Assembly (NCBI GenBank): GCA_050031985.1
Contig: JBNAIG010000030.1
Coordinates: 124,001-188,000 of the forward strand
From: SZUA-368 sp028533045
GTDB lineage: Bacteria; Spirochaetota; Spirochaetia; DSM-2461
DNA length: 64,000 nucleotides
Direction: 5' to 3'
Shown here one piece after another: positions 32,734 to 39,909 of the stretch (position 1 is its first letter; every line of letters begins with the position of its first letter). The notes beneath the pieces were generated by a model. That model made no database searches. It worked only from the letters and a program-made list of their open reading frames with translations, and was not told the origin of the DNA. The translations under genes and the position numbers were made by a program.

Positions 32734-34019
32734 TAGTATACTCCTTCTGTTTCCTGATAGGAACTCTTTATCAAATCGCTCATGCTAAGAGCACTGTTAA
32801 TCGCCAGGCGGCTCAATGTACCCCAGTTATCCATTATAGTGGTTATCTCTTCACCATAGGAAAGACGTAATCCCTTATGGTGATATTTATTTAAAAGAAT
32901 ATGGCAAGGATCACCGGGGTGAAGGTATTCCAACGTATTTTCAACGGGATAGAGACCGTTTCTTTTCCAGCCAAGAAGGGATTGGGAAGGGGAGGAGCTT
33001 AAATAATTTCCCGCCGATTCGGCAATCAGAGAGTCCGCCATGCTATTGGGCACCGCCAGACAGGTATAATTAAATAGGGGAGCAATAAAGTCGGGATAGC
33101 AGATCACCGATTCCAGAGAGAAGTTCCTCGTGTCTTCCAGGAAAAAATCTTTCTCCTCTTCTGCCGGTTGAGAAGAAGGCGTCAGGATTCCCATTTCCTT
33201 TAAGCTTCTGTTGAGTACAAGGGCTTGGATAAGAGGATCTTCCTGTTTTTCATCAAATTGCTCATAATAATTCGTGAAAAGAGAAAAACACTGATAATCA
33301 TAACAGTTCCAGCTATAACTGTGGCTGCTCTCTGCCAGTATTTGTTCCAGGTCCATGGGGCGGCGTAGTGTTCTTCCTTTAGAGAAAAGAGCCTGTACGG
33401 AGAAATAGTAATCCCTTTTACCGGAGATTTTTCCTTCCAGAGCGCTGATTTCCGTTTCGGGGAATACGACAATATGGGGGAGCTCTTTTTTTTGGTAGAG
33501 TCTGTTATTGTATTCTACGGCCGGATCTTTGGCCATGATTGGAGTAAAATCCAGGTCGTGATAGTAACAAAAGGTTTCCAGTCTCTCCCTGGTAAAATTG
33601 TCCTCTTCCGGAATTATCGCAATGAGCTTGTCTTCCTCAAGAGATGTGCCCCAAATGTCCATCCTTGTGGGATTTTCGAATCTATAATCTCCCCGGGAGA
33701 GATAAAAATCATCCCCCGTAAAGACAAAGGATAGGGATCCTAAAAGGTTTTCCGGCTCCTCCAGGACAATTCTATTTCGTCCTCCATAGGCTTCAATCCG
33801 GTAGATCTCCTCGAAAAGAGGAACTATCCGGGCCATGGCTAGCTCTCCCGTAAAAGAGGAACCTCGAAGGGGGGTACTACTGTGAAAATCCCTCTGGGAA
33901 TACTCTCTAAGTTCTGCCTTATCGAATGATTTGTGGTACTCCCCGTTTATCCAGATGTCCAGGGAAAAAAGAGGAGCTATCAGAAAAATCAGCATCGTTA
34001 AGGCATAAAACTTTTTCAT
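32733..34019 (-). CDS. Secreted protein of unknown function (428 aa)
   Basis: A signal peptide (FYALTMLIFLIAPLFS) is followed by about 410 residues with no domain I can name. The start of the mature part (LDIWINGEYHKSF) and the mid part are mixed alpha/beta. The middle segment near residues 175-290 (HIVVFPETEIS, then SYSWNCYDYQCFSLFTNYY) has a solute-binding-protein feel, but this is weak. It overlaps rpiB by four bases, so it is coupled to it. No conserved catalytic motif is visible. Confidence 0.6.
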   Translation of the reverse strand: MKKFYALTMLIFLIAPLFSLDIWINGEYHKSFDKAELREYSQRDFHSSTPLRGSSFTGELAMARIVPLFEEIYRIEAYGGRNRIVLEEPENLLGSLSFVFTGDDFYLSRGDYRFENPTRMDIWGTSLEEDKLIAIIPEEDNFTRERLETFCYYHDLDFTPIMAKDPAVEYNNRLYQKKELPHIVVFPETEISALEGKISGKRDYYFSVQALFSKGRTLRRPMDLEQILAESSHSYSWNCYDYQCFSLFTNYYEQFDEKQEDPLIQALVLNRSLKEMGILTPSSQPAEEEKDFFLEDTRNFSLESVICYPDFIAPLFNYTCLAVPNSMADSLIAESAGNYLSSSPSQSLLGWKRNGLYPVENTLEYLHPGDPCHILLNKYHHKGLRLSYGEEITTIMDNWGTLSRLAINSALSMSDLIKSSYQETEGVY

Positions 34020-34468
34020 TTTTCCTCGATATTCATAACCTTGTCGATTCTTCGTTGGTGACGGCCGCCCTCGTACTCTCCGTCGATGTAGGCATCCAGA
34101 ATGTCCGTAATCGGTTCGGGGTAGGGAATGTTATCACTGCCGGCAAAGGCGATGAAATTGCTGTTGTTGTGTCTTTTCGTCATCTCCGCAGCCCAGGCAT
34201 TCTGGGGAAGAGCGCATCGTATACCCTTGCTTTTGTTGGCGGAAATGGAAATGCCGATTCCCGTTGTACAAAGGAGAACTCCAAACTCATAGTCTCCCTC
34301 TGTGGTGAATCGTTCACAGGCTTCAACGGCTTTGTCTGGGTAATCCATGGAGTCCGTTGTGTTAACTCCGCAGTCGGTAACCGCGTAACCACGTTCTTCA
34401 AGGTGTTTAATAAGTATAGCTTTACGTTCCAGTGCGCCGTGATCGTTGGCGATAATGACTTTTTTCAT
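34016..34468 (-). CDS. rpiB: Ribose-5-phosphate isomerase B
   Basis: RpiB interconverts ribose-5-phosphate and ribulose-5-phosphate. The 150 residues have IIANDHGALERK, then YPDKAVEACERF, CTTGIGISISANKSKGIRCAL (split CTTGIGISISANK and GIRCAL) and RHQRRIDKV. The reactive Cys of the RpiB family is in the CTTGIG loop. Its promoter (34498-34526) and a GGAGAGAG ribosome site are well formed. The downstream gene overlaps by four bases. Confidence 0.92.
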   Translation of the reverse strand: MKKVIIANDHGALERKAILIKHLEERGYAVTDCGVNTTDSMDYPDKAVEACERFTTEGDYEFGVLLCTTGIGISISANKSKGIRCALPQNAWAAEMTKRHNNSNFIAFAGSDNIPYPEPITDILDAYIDGEYEGGRHQRRIDKVMNIEEK

Positions 34469-34497
34469 GAATCTCTCTCCGAATAATCCTTTTAATC

Positions 34498-34526
34498 ATT
34501 ATAGCGAAAATATAGCTTCTTGGCAA
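34498..34526 (-). promoter_or_regulatory. rpiB promoter
   Basis: On the minus strand TTGCCA (34526-34521) and TATAAT (34503-34498) are 17 bp apart. The leader is about 24 nt and carries GGAGAGAG. Confidence 0.75.
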
Positions 34527-34547
34527 TTAATTTGCTATATAAGCTGA

Positions 34548-35216
34548 TTATCGGCTTTTATTTACGTTCTTTTGGGGGCAAAGCTGATTGAGAGCGCAGC
34601 GGGAGCAGTGGGGCGACTGGGGAGTGCAGATTTGCTGGCCGTAGAGAACGAGGAGCTCGTTAATGGGGATCCAGTATTTGAGAGGCAGGATTTTACGGAG
34701 GGCTTTTTCCGAATCGTCCGGTTTTGTCGTCTTGACCCATCCCATGCGGTTGGCGATACGGTGGACATGAATATCCACGCATATGGCGGGTATTCCCCAG
34801 CCTAAACTAAGGACGAGATTCGCCGTCTTCAGTCCTACCCCGGGATAAGCAAGAAGGCCCTCTTGGGTTTGGGGGACTTCTCCCCCCTCGTCAAGAATGA
34901 GTCGACAAATCTTTTTGATATTGTCCGCTTTGGTTTTATAGAAACCGGCGGGATAAATCAGCTCTGCAATTTCTTCTGCTTCCAGTTTTACCATCGACTC
35001 AGCCGTTTCCGCCTTTTCAAAGAGTCTTATGGAGCTTTCAAAGGTAACTTTATCCTTGGTTCTAAGGGATATAATGGTAGAGATAAGCACTTTGAAGGGG
35101 TCGGAAGATTCCCTTTCTATGGCAGAGACAGAGGGAAGGGGCCCTTTGACGCTTTTCTTAATGATTGAAAAAATCCGGTCCCAATATTCTTCGTTAAACT
35201 TTTTTGATGAGGGCAA
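34548..35216 (-). CDS. nth: Endonuclease III
   Basis: Nth removes oxidised pyrimidines from DNA and nicks the site. The 222 residues hold a helix-hairpin-helix YPGVGLKTANLVLS, whose Lys is the catalytic residue, the Asp in VDIHVHRIANR, and four cysteines (C-x6-C-x2-C-x5-C, CTPQSPHCSRCALNQLC) for a 4Fe-4S cluster. Its start overlaps ispF by 23 bp, so it is likely the last gene of carD-ispD-ispF-nth. Confidence 0.95.
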   Translation of the reverse strand: MPSSKKFNEEYWDRIFSIIKKSVKGPLPSVSAIERESSDPFKVLISTIISLRTKDKVTFESSIRLFEKAETAESMVKLEAEEIAELIYPAGFYKTKADNIKKICRLILDEGGEVPQTQEGLLAYPGVGLKTANLVLSLGWGIPAICVDIHVHRIANRMGWVKTTKPDDSEKALRKILPLKYWIPINELLVLYGQQICTPQSPHCSRCALNQLCPQKNVNKSR

Positions 35217-35673
35217 TGGCCTGGGCCTCCACGGCTAATCCCTGTCCGGCGGCGTCCTGTTTCTCCTTGGTTTTGGCTTTGACCGAAACACATTCAAGGG
35301 GGAGTTGGCAGAGCTCTGCCAGGGAGGACCTGATCCTATCTATATGAGGACGCAGTTTGGGGGCTTCAAGTATTACGGTAGTATCAATGTTGACCGTTTC
35401 CCATCCTTGTTCTTTGATTAGGGAAAGCACATGGATAAGAAGCTTTCCGCTATCCGCATCTTTCCATTTCATATCGGAAGGAGGGAAGTGGGAACCAATA
35501 TCTCCCAGAGCTAAAGCTCCCAGAAGGGAATCTATGAGTGCATGGATAAGGACGTCCCCGTCAGAATGGGCGTCGCACCCTTTGTCAGAGGGAATAGAAT
35601 ATCCTCCCAGGATAAAAGGCCGTCCTTCCACTAATCTGTGAATGTCATAGCCCTGACCAATTCTTATGTTCAT
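35194..35673 (-). CDS. ispF: 2-C-methyl-D-erythritol 2,4-cyclodiphosphate synthase
   Basis: IspF forms the cyclic diphosphate in the MEP isoprenoid pathway. The 159 residues show GQGYDIHRLVEGRPFILGG (split GQGYDIHRL and RPFILGG) with the metal-binding Asp and His, SDGDVLIHALIDSLLGALALGDIG (split SDGDVLIHAL and GALALGDIGSHFP) and the C-terminal KAKTKEK segment. It overlaps ispD by four bases. Separate ispD and ispF differ from the fused form in some spirochaetes. Confidence 0.96.
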   Translation of the reverse strand: MNIRIGQGYDIHRLVEGRPFILGGYSIPSDKGCDAHSDGDVLIHALIDSLLGALALGDIGSHFPPSDMKWKDADSGKLLIHVLSLIKEQGWETVNIDTTVILEAPKLRPHIDRIRSSLAELCQLPLECVSVKAKTKEKQDAAGQGLAVEAQAIALIKKV

Positions 35674-36350
35674 CTATTTTCTTCCTCGACTGCGATTCCC
35701 AAGGCGTTTAGGTCGGAGAGATAGGTTATTTTATCATTCTCCCTGTTTCCTTCAACGGTAAATACGGGAGTTACGAAACGGTCCCATATTTCAGAATCGT
35801 CAGTAAATTCTTCTGTTGAATTCCGGGCCTTTTCATGGGCATCTAAAAGAGATGTGTATTCAAAGCCTTGAGGTGTTTGAGCCCCTTTAGTGGAGGCCCT
35901 GTGGAGGTGATTGGTTATTCTTCCCTCGCCGTCGACAATTTTCATTGTGTTTGTAGCCGGCTCAACGGGAATGGCGGCGCCTTTGGCTTTTGTTTTTTTA
36001 ATAACCGCCTCAATAGTAGGGGGCGATACAAAAGGGCGGGCTCCGTCATGAATTAAGACATAATGGGGTGAGTAATCTTTGAGGTAAAGGAGGGAGAGGT
36101 AAACCGACTCCTGCCGAGTAGAGCCTCCCACTATAAAATCGAGCCCTTTTAAATCATTCAGCATATCTTGAGTCGCCTCAATATAGTCTTCACGGCAGAC
36201 AAGAACGATTTTATCAAAAAGGCCCGTATTAAGAAAAGTCTCTACCCCGTGATGGAGAAGAGGCTTTCCTTTGTAGGTCATGTATTCTTTTTTTATTCCC
36301 TGCCCCATGCGGGTGCTGGAGCCGGCAGCCAGAATGACAGCCACGTTCAT
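35670..36350 (-). CDS. ispD: 2-C-methyl-D-erythritol 4-phosphate cytidylyltransferase
   Basis: IspD makes CDP-methylerythritol in the MEP pathway. The protein has VAVILAAGSSTRMGQGIKKEY at its N-terminus (nucleotide loop with Arg and Lys), split VAVILAAGSSTRMG and GIKKEYM, then VLIHDGARPFVSP and STKGAQTPQGF. The ORF is open up to 36377, inside carD, but the ATG at 36350 directly precedes conserved sequence and follows the carD stop by 5 bases. The ribosome site is weak, so it is probably coupled to carD. Confidence 0.94.
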   Translation of the reverse strand: MNVAVILAAGSSTRMGQGIKKEYMTYKGKPLLHHGVETFLNTGLFDKIVLVCREDYIEATQDMLNDLKGLDFIVGGSTRQESVYLSLLYLKDYSPHYVLIHDGARPFVSPPTIEAVIKKTKAKGAAIPVEPATNTMKIVDGEGRITNHLHRASTKGAQTPQGFEYTSLLDAHEKARNSTEEFTDDSEIWDRFVTPVFTVEGNRENDKITYLSDLNALGIAVEEENR

Positions 36351-36355
36351 AGGAA

Positions 36356-36859
36356 TCAGTCCGCTTCGAGCTGACAAAGAATGAGCTGTTCAACCTCTTT
36401 TTTTGATTTTCCCATGGAAGAGGATATTTCATCAATTAAGAGCTTTTGAGCGTTGTCAAAGAGTTTTCTCTCCTGTACGGGGAGCTCTTTGTTTTTGCTT
36501 CTGTGGTAAAGCCGGGCAACGACAAGGGCAATATCCGTTACGGCGCCGCTCTTGATGAGGTCCAGGTTCATATTATAACGCTCTTTCCAATCAGAAGGAG
36601 AGGCGGTGATATTTTTATTCATATCTTCCAAAGCCTTCTTGGCTACCTGTGCGGTAACTACCGGGCGTACACCCAGGTCATCAACTTTGGTAACGGGAAT
36701 ATGGACGATCATATCGTCACTGGTTTCCAGGTTTACAACGTAGTAAAGGAGTTTTTCTCCCTTAAAAACACGTTCTTCAATCTTATCGATTTTTCCGACG
36801 CCCTGAAGGGGATAAACTACGTAATCTCCTTCTGAAAAAGTGGTGGTTTTCTTTGCCAT
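36356..36859 (-). CDS. carD: CarD-family transcription regulator
   Basis: CarD-like proteins bind RNA polymerase beta and act on promoter opening; they are known for rRNA control in mycobacteria. The 167 residues have an N-terminal Tudor-like domain (EGDYVVYPLQGVGKIDKIEE, split GDYVVYPLQGVG and KIDKIEE) and a helical C-terminal half (about 65-165). It is followed by ispD-ispF-nth. The promoter at 36867-36896 puts the transcript start at or next to the ATG, and no ribosome site is present. This is expected to be a leaderless mRNA. Confidence 0.94.
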   Translation of the reverse strand: MAKKTTTFSEGDYVVYPLQGVGKIDKIEERVFKGEKLLYYVVNLETSDDMIVHIPVTKVDDLGVRPVVTAQVAKKALEDMNKNITASPSDWKERYNMNLDLIKSGAVTDIALVVARLYHRSKNKELPVQERKLFDNAQKLLIDEISSSMGKSKKEVEQLILCQLEAD

Positions 36860-36866
36860 AGGGGGT

Positions 36867-36896
36867 ATTATAGCTTAAAATAGGGGTTAAGGTCAA
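36867..36896 (-). promoter_or_regulatory. carD promoter, leaderless type
   Basis: On the minus strand TTGACC (36896-36891) and TATAAT (36872-36867) are 18 bp apart. Only ACCCCCT (7 bases) lies between the -10 box and the ATG. Confidence 0.8.
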
Positions 36897-36921
36897 ATAG
36901 GGGGCGGTCGATAAATCAATT

Positions 36922-37770
36922 ATGTACAGTCCATTAATAAAGAAGATAAAAAAACTCACTTTAAAGCTTATCCTATTCTCCTTTTTGGGCTTACTTTTTT
37001 CCTGCGGACAAAATCCTTTCAAAGGCTATGATTCTCTCAAGAAGGATCTTAAAAACCTGGAAGAGGCTGTGGATTTTTTAAGAAGGAATAATTTGACCGC
37101 CGACGAAATTCGCGATGGTTTAAATGAGGCTTCTCTGCTTGTCGGTCAAATTCAGGAGGCCCGTGACGGTATGGCCGAAGAGGCGGAAAGGCTGACTCAG
37201 GAGTCCTATGAACTCCACAGTAACCGGATTGATTTGTTGAAGGAAGGCCGACTTGAGCTTTATGAAGGGATGGATGACTTTCTTGTCTGCACCTATGAGT
37301 TAAGTGATACCTTAAAGCTGAGTCGTTATTATCATGAAAGGAGTGAGCTGACCAGTCTGTTGAGGGAAATTCAGCTTAGAACACTGGCCATGGTACAGCG
37401 CGACGCTCCCCATAGTTCCACTTCAAATTTCAGCTATTATAAAAACCTCTCCAAAATAACCAGCCAGACCGCCGATACGGACGGTCATTGGTATTATACT
37501 ATTAAGGTTAATATTGGATATAACTTTAATGAGAAAAATACCCAAACCCTTCTTAATAATAGCAAAGTCGCCATGGGAGGGGTCATTCGATCCTATTTTA
37601 GCAGCCATTCGAAGGATGAAGTTCTCTCGCAGGATGAGGAGTGGGTGAAGGCGGGGCTTGTTCTGGCTCTTAATGATTACCTTATTCAGTTTGCCGACTT
37701 TAAAGACAAAAAGATGGAAGGGGTAAAGCTGGTAACCTTTGATATAATTCAATTTTATGAGTTTTTCTGA
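36922..37770 (+). CDS. Lipoprotein of unknown function (282 aa)
   Basis: The signal (LILFSFLGLLFSCGQNPF) ends in a lipobox with Cys near residue 29. The mature part starts with a predicted coiled coil (about residues 35-100, rich in Leu, Glu and Lys) and then a helical to beta region. No family is recognised. The gene is divergent from carD, with 62 bp between starts. It is most likely attached to the inner or outer membrane on the periplasmic side. Confidence 0.7.
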   Translation: MYSPLIKKIKKLTLKLILFSFLGLLFSCGQNPFKGYDSLKKDLKNLEEAVDFLRRNNLTADEIRDGLNEASLLVGQIQEARDGMAEEAERLTQESYELHSNRIDLLKEGRLELYEGMDDFLVCTYELSDTLKLSRYYHERSELTSLLREIQLRTLAMVQRDAPHSSTSNFSYYKNLSKITSQTADTDGHWYYTIKVNIGYNFNEKNTQTLLNNSKVAMGGVIRSYFSSHSKDEVLSQDEEWVKAGLVLALNDYLIQFADFKDKKMEGVKLVTFDIIQFYEFF

Positions 37771-37775
37771 TTCAC

Positions 37776-37804
37776 TTGACAATTATATTTTGCTGGTATA
37801 ATAT
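37776..37804 (+). promoter_or_regulatory. Promoter of the rimP-nusA-infB operon
   Basis: TTGACA (37776-37781) and TAATAT (37799-37804) are 17 bp apart; TATAAT at 37797-37802 gives an alternative 15-bp spacing. Transcription would begin near 37811, before the hairpin at 37831. Confidence 0.75.
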
Positions 37805-37830
37805 GTAATAAAATTACGAGCACCGGAGAG

Positions 37831-37859
37831 AAAGAGCCCTGCAAGAGGCTCTTTTTTTT
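37831..37859 (+). terminator. Terminator-like hairpin (possible attenuator) in rimP leader
   Basis: AAAGAGCC-CTGCAAGA-GGCTCTTT forms an 8-bp stem with an 8-base loop and is followed by TTTTT. It lies between the promoter and the rimP ATG (37886). Confidence 0.8.
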
Positions 37860-37885
37860 GTGTTTTACCTTTTTCTGGGAGTATT

Positions 37886-38341
37886 ATGACGCTTATAGAA
37901 GTGGAAAAACAGGAAGTTTTGCCCCTGTTGGACAAAATGGGTTTCGCCTTGGTGGAATTGTCTCAGTCCAATCGCCGGGGATCACTGACTCTTCATATTG
38001 TTATATATAAAGAAGGGGGAGTGACCATTGATGACTGTACTCAGGTACATCGTGCCCTGGCTCCCCGTCTGGAAGTGGTTCTTGCTCCTGCCGATCTTTA
38101 TATAGAGGTAAGTTCGCCCGGTTTGAACCGCAAGTTCAAGTCCAATCGGGAATATGCCGCTTTTAAAGGAAGGGCGGTGAAAGTTCTTCGTGAAGACCAG
38201 AGCGAATGGGACTGCGGAATAATTGCTGCCGCCGATGATAAAAGTGTAACTCTTGCTCTCCCGGAGGGAGAGGAAATGACTATATCCTTTAATGTTATTA
38301 AAAAGGGGAAAATTGATTATGAAAGAGAGAGCCGGAAATGA
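37886..38341 (+). CDS. rimP: Ribosome maturation factor
   Basis: RimP helps assemble the 30S subunit. The 151-residue protein has the two-domain form: an N-terminal alpha/beta part with GGVTIDDCTQVHRALAPRLE and the VSSPGLNRK segment, then a C-terminal beta barrel with RAVKVLRED and MTISFNVIKKGKI. The position before nusA and infB is the usual one. It overlaps nusA by four bases (ATGA). Confidence 0.92.
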   Translation: MTLIEVEKQEVLPLLDKMGFALVELSQSNRRGSLTLHIVIYKEGGVTIDDCTQVHRALAPRLEVVLAPADLYIEVSSPGLNRKFKSNREYAAFKGRAVKVLREDQSEWDCGIIAAADDKSVTLALPEGEEMTISFNVIKKGKIDYERESRK

Positions 38342-39861
38342 TTTCTGATTTTGCTGATGCTATCAGAGGACTGCAGGACGAAAGAGGTATTTCGGAAGAG
38401 CTGGTCCTTAGAACTGTAGAAGAATTCCTCATGGCTGCTTACAAGCGTAAGTTCGGAACCGATGAGAATGCGGTGGTTAAGTTTGATCTCGAAAATACGG
38501 GCGTGGCCATCTACGCAAAAAAGAGAATTGTTGACGAAGACGATTATTATGATCCTGTTTCAGAGATCGTTCTTGAGGAAGCTCTCGAGCTGAGTGAAGA
38601 GTGCGAACTGGGAGATGAACTTCTCATTGAGATAGATACGAGCGAATTTGACCGGGTTGCCGTTCAGAGCGCTAAACAGAAGGCCCGACAGAACCTGCGG
38701 GAAATACAGAAGGATACCCTTTATTCCGAGTTTAAGGATAAAGAGGGTGAGATGATCATTGGTTACTACCAGCGTGAGAAAAACGGCAATATTTTTGTCG
38801 ACCTGGGAAAAACCGAAGGTATTATGCCCCGTAAGTATCAGTCTCCCCGTGAAGAATATAGCCAGGGTGACAGAATCAAAGCCTATATTTTTGAGGTAAA
38901 TAAAACCCAGAGCGGTCTTCAGATTGTTCTTTCCCGAACTCATACCGAGTTTGTCCGCTGTCTCTTTGAACTGGAAGTTCCCGAGATTTACGACAATACC
39001 GTTGAAGTTCACAAGATTGTTCGTGAGCCCGGTTACAGAACCAAGATTGCCGTTTACTCTACGAGAGATGAAGTTGATCCCATTGGGGCTTGTGTAGGCC
39101 TTAAGGGTGTAAGAATTCAGTCTATCGTACGAGAATTGGAAGGGGAAAAGATTGATATCCTTCGATACGATCCTGAACCTTCCGTATTTATTAAGAATGC
39201 TCTTTCTCCGGCCCGAGTTCTGGATGTTATTGTCCTGAGCGGTGCGAAGAGACAGGCTCTTGCCATCGTTCCCGATGATCAGCTTTCCCTGGCCATTGGT
39301 AAGCAGGGGCTTAACGTTCGTCTTGCCAACCGTCTGGCCGACTGGAATATTGACGTTAAGACGGAAGAGCAGTTCGCAGAAATGGAGTATTCTCAGGAAA
39401 TCACCCGGGAGGCTTCTTCTCTCTTCGACGATATGGATGGAGAGGGCGAAGAGATCACCCGTATTTCCGAACTACCCGGTATTTCACCCCGTGTGGCTTC
39501 TGTTCTTGTTGAGAATGGAATTGAGCTTATTGAAGCTCTTGTGGCTCTCGATATGGAAGAGCTCGCCAATATTCAGGGTATTACCGATGAAGATATAAAT
39601 GAAATCCGAGGTATCATTTCCGACACCGTTGAGATTGTCGAGGATGAGCAGGACTTCGAAGAGGAAGAAGTATACGAGGATGAGGCGGATGAAGAGTACG
39701 AGTGTCCCGAATGTGGGGCGGCTATTACTCTTGATATGGATGCCTGTCCCAGCTGTGGTGTAGGGCTTAGCTTTGAGATTGAAGAAGATGATGAAAGCGA
39801 AGAAGAAGCCGACGGCGAAGATGAATCAGAAAATAACGATGAGGGAGAAAATGAGGGTTAG
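38338..39861 (+). CDS. nusA: Transcription factor NusA with C-terminal zinc ribbon
   Basis: NusA binds RNA polymerase and controls pausing, termination and antitermination. The 507 residues show the N-terminal polymerase-binding domain, an S1 domain (about 135-200, NIFVDLGKTEGIMPRKY), and two KH domains (about 230-345; DEVDPIGACVGLKGVRIQSI and IGKQGLNVRLANRL). A helix-hairpin-helix-like part follows at 380-425 (SELPGISPRVASVL). The end is very acidic and includes a C4 motif, CPECG and CPSCG (about 459-480), not usual in NusA. Coupled to rimP upstream. Confidence 0.93.
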   Translation: MISDFADAIRGLQDERGISEELVLRTVEEFLMAAYKRKFGTDENAVVKFDLENTGVAIYAKKRIVDEDDYYDPVSEIVLEEALELSEECELGDELLIEIDTSEFDRVAVQSAKQKARQNLREIQKDTLYSEFKDKEGEMIIGYYQREKNGNIFVDLGKTEGIMPRKYQSPREEYSQGDRIKAYIFEVNKTQSGLQIVLSRTHTEFVRCLFELEVPEIYDNTVEVHKIVREPGYRTKIAVYSTRDEVDPIGACVGLKGVRIQSIVRELEGEKIDILRYDPEPSVFIKNALSPARVLDVIVLSGAKRQALAIVPDDQLSLAIGKQGLNVRLANRLADWNIDVKTEEQFAEMEYSQEITREASSLFDDMDGEGEEITRISELPGISPRVASVLVENGIELIEALVALDMEELANIQGITDEDINEIRGIISDTVEIVEDEQDFEEEEVYEDEADEEYECPECGAAITLDMDACPSCGVGLSFEIEEDDESEEEADGEDESENNDEGENEG

Positions 39862-39909
39862 GTCCACCGGGAGTGAATCCCGAGGAAACCGGCCCTAGAT
39901 TGGGGTAAT

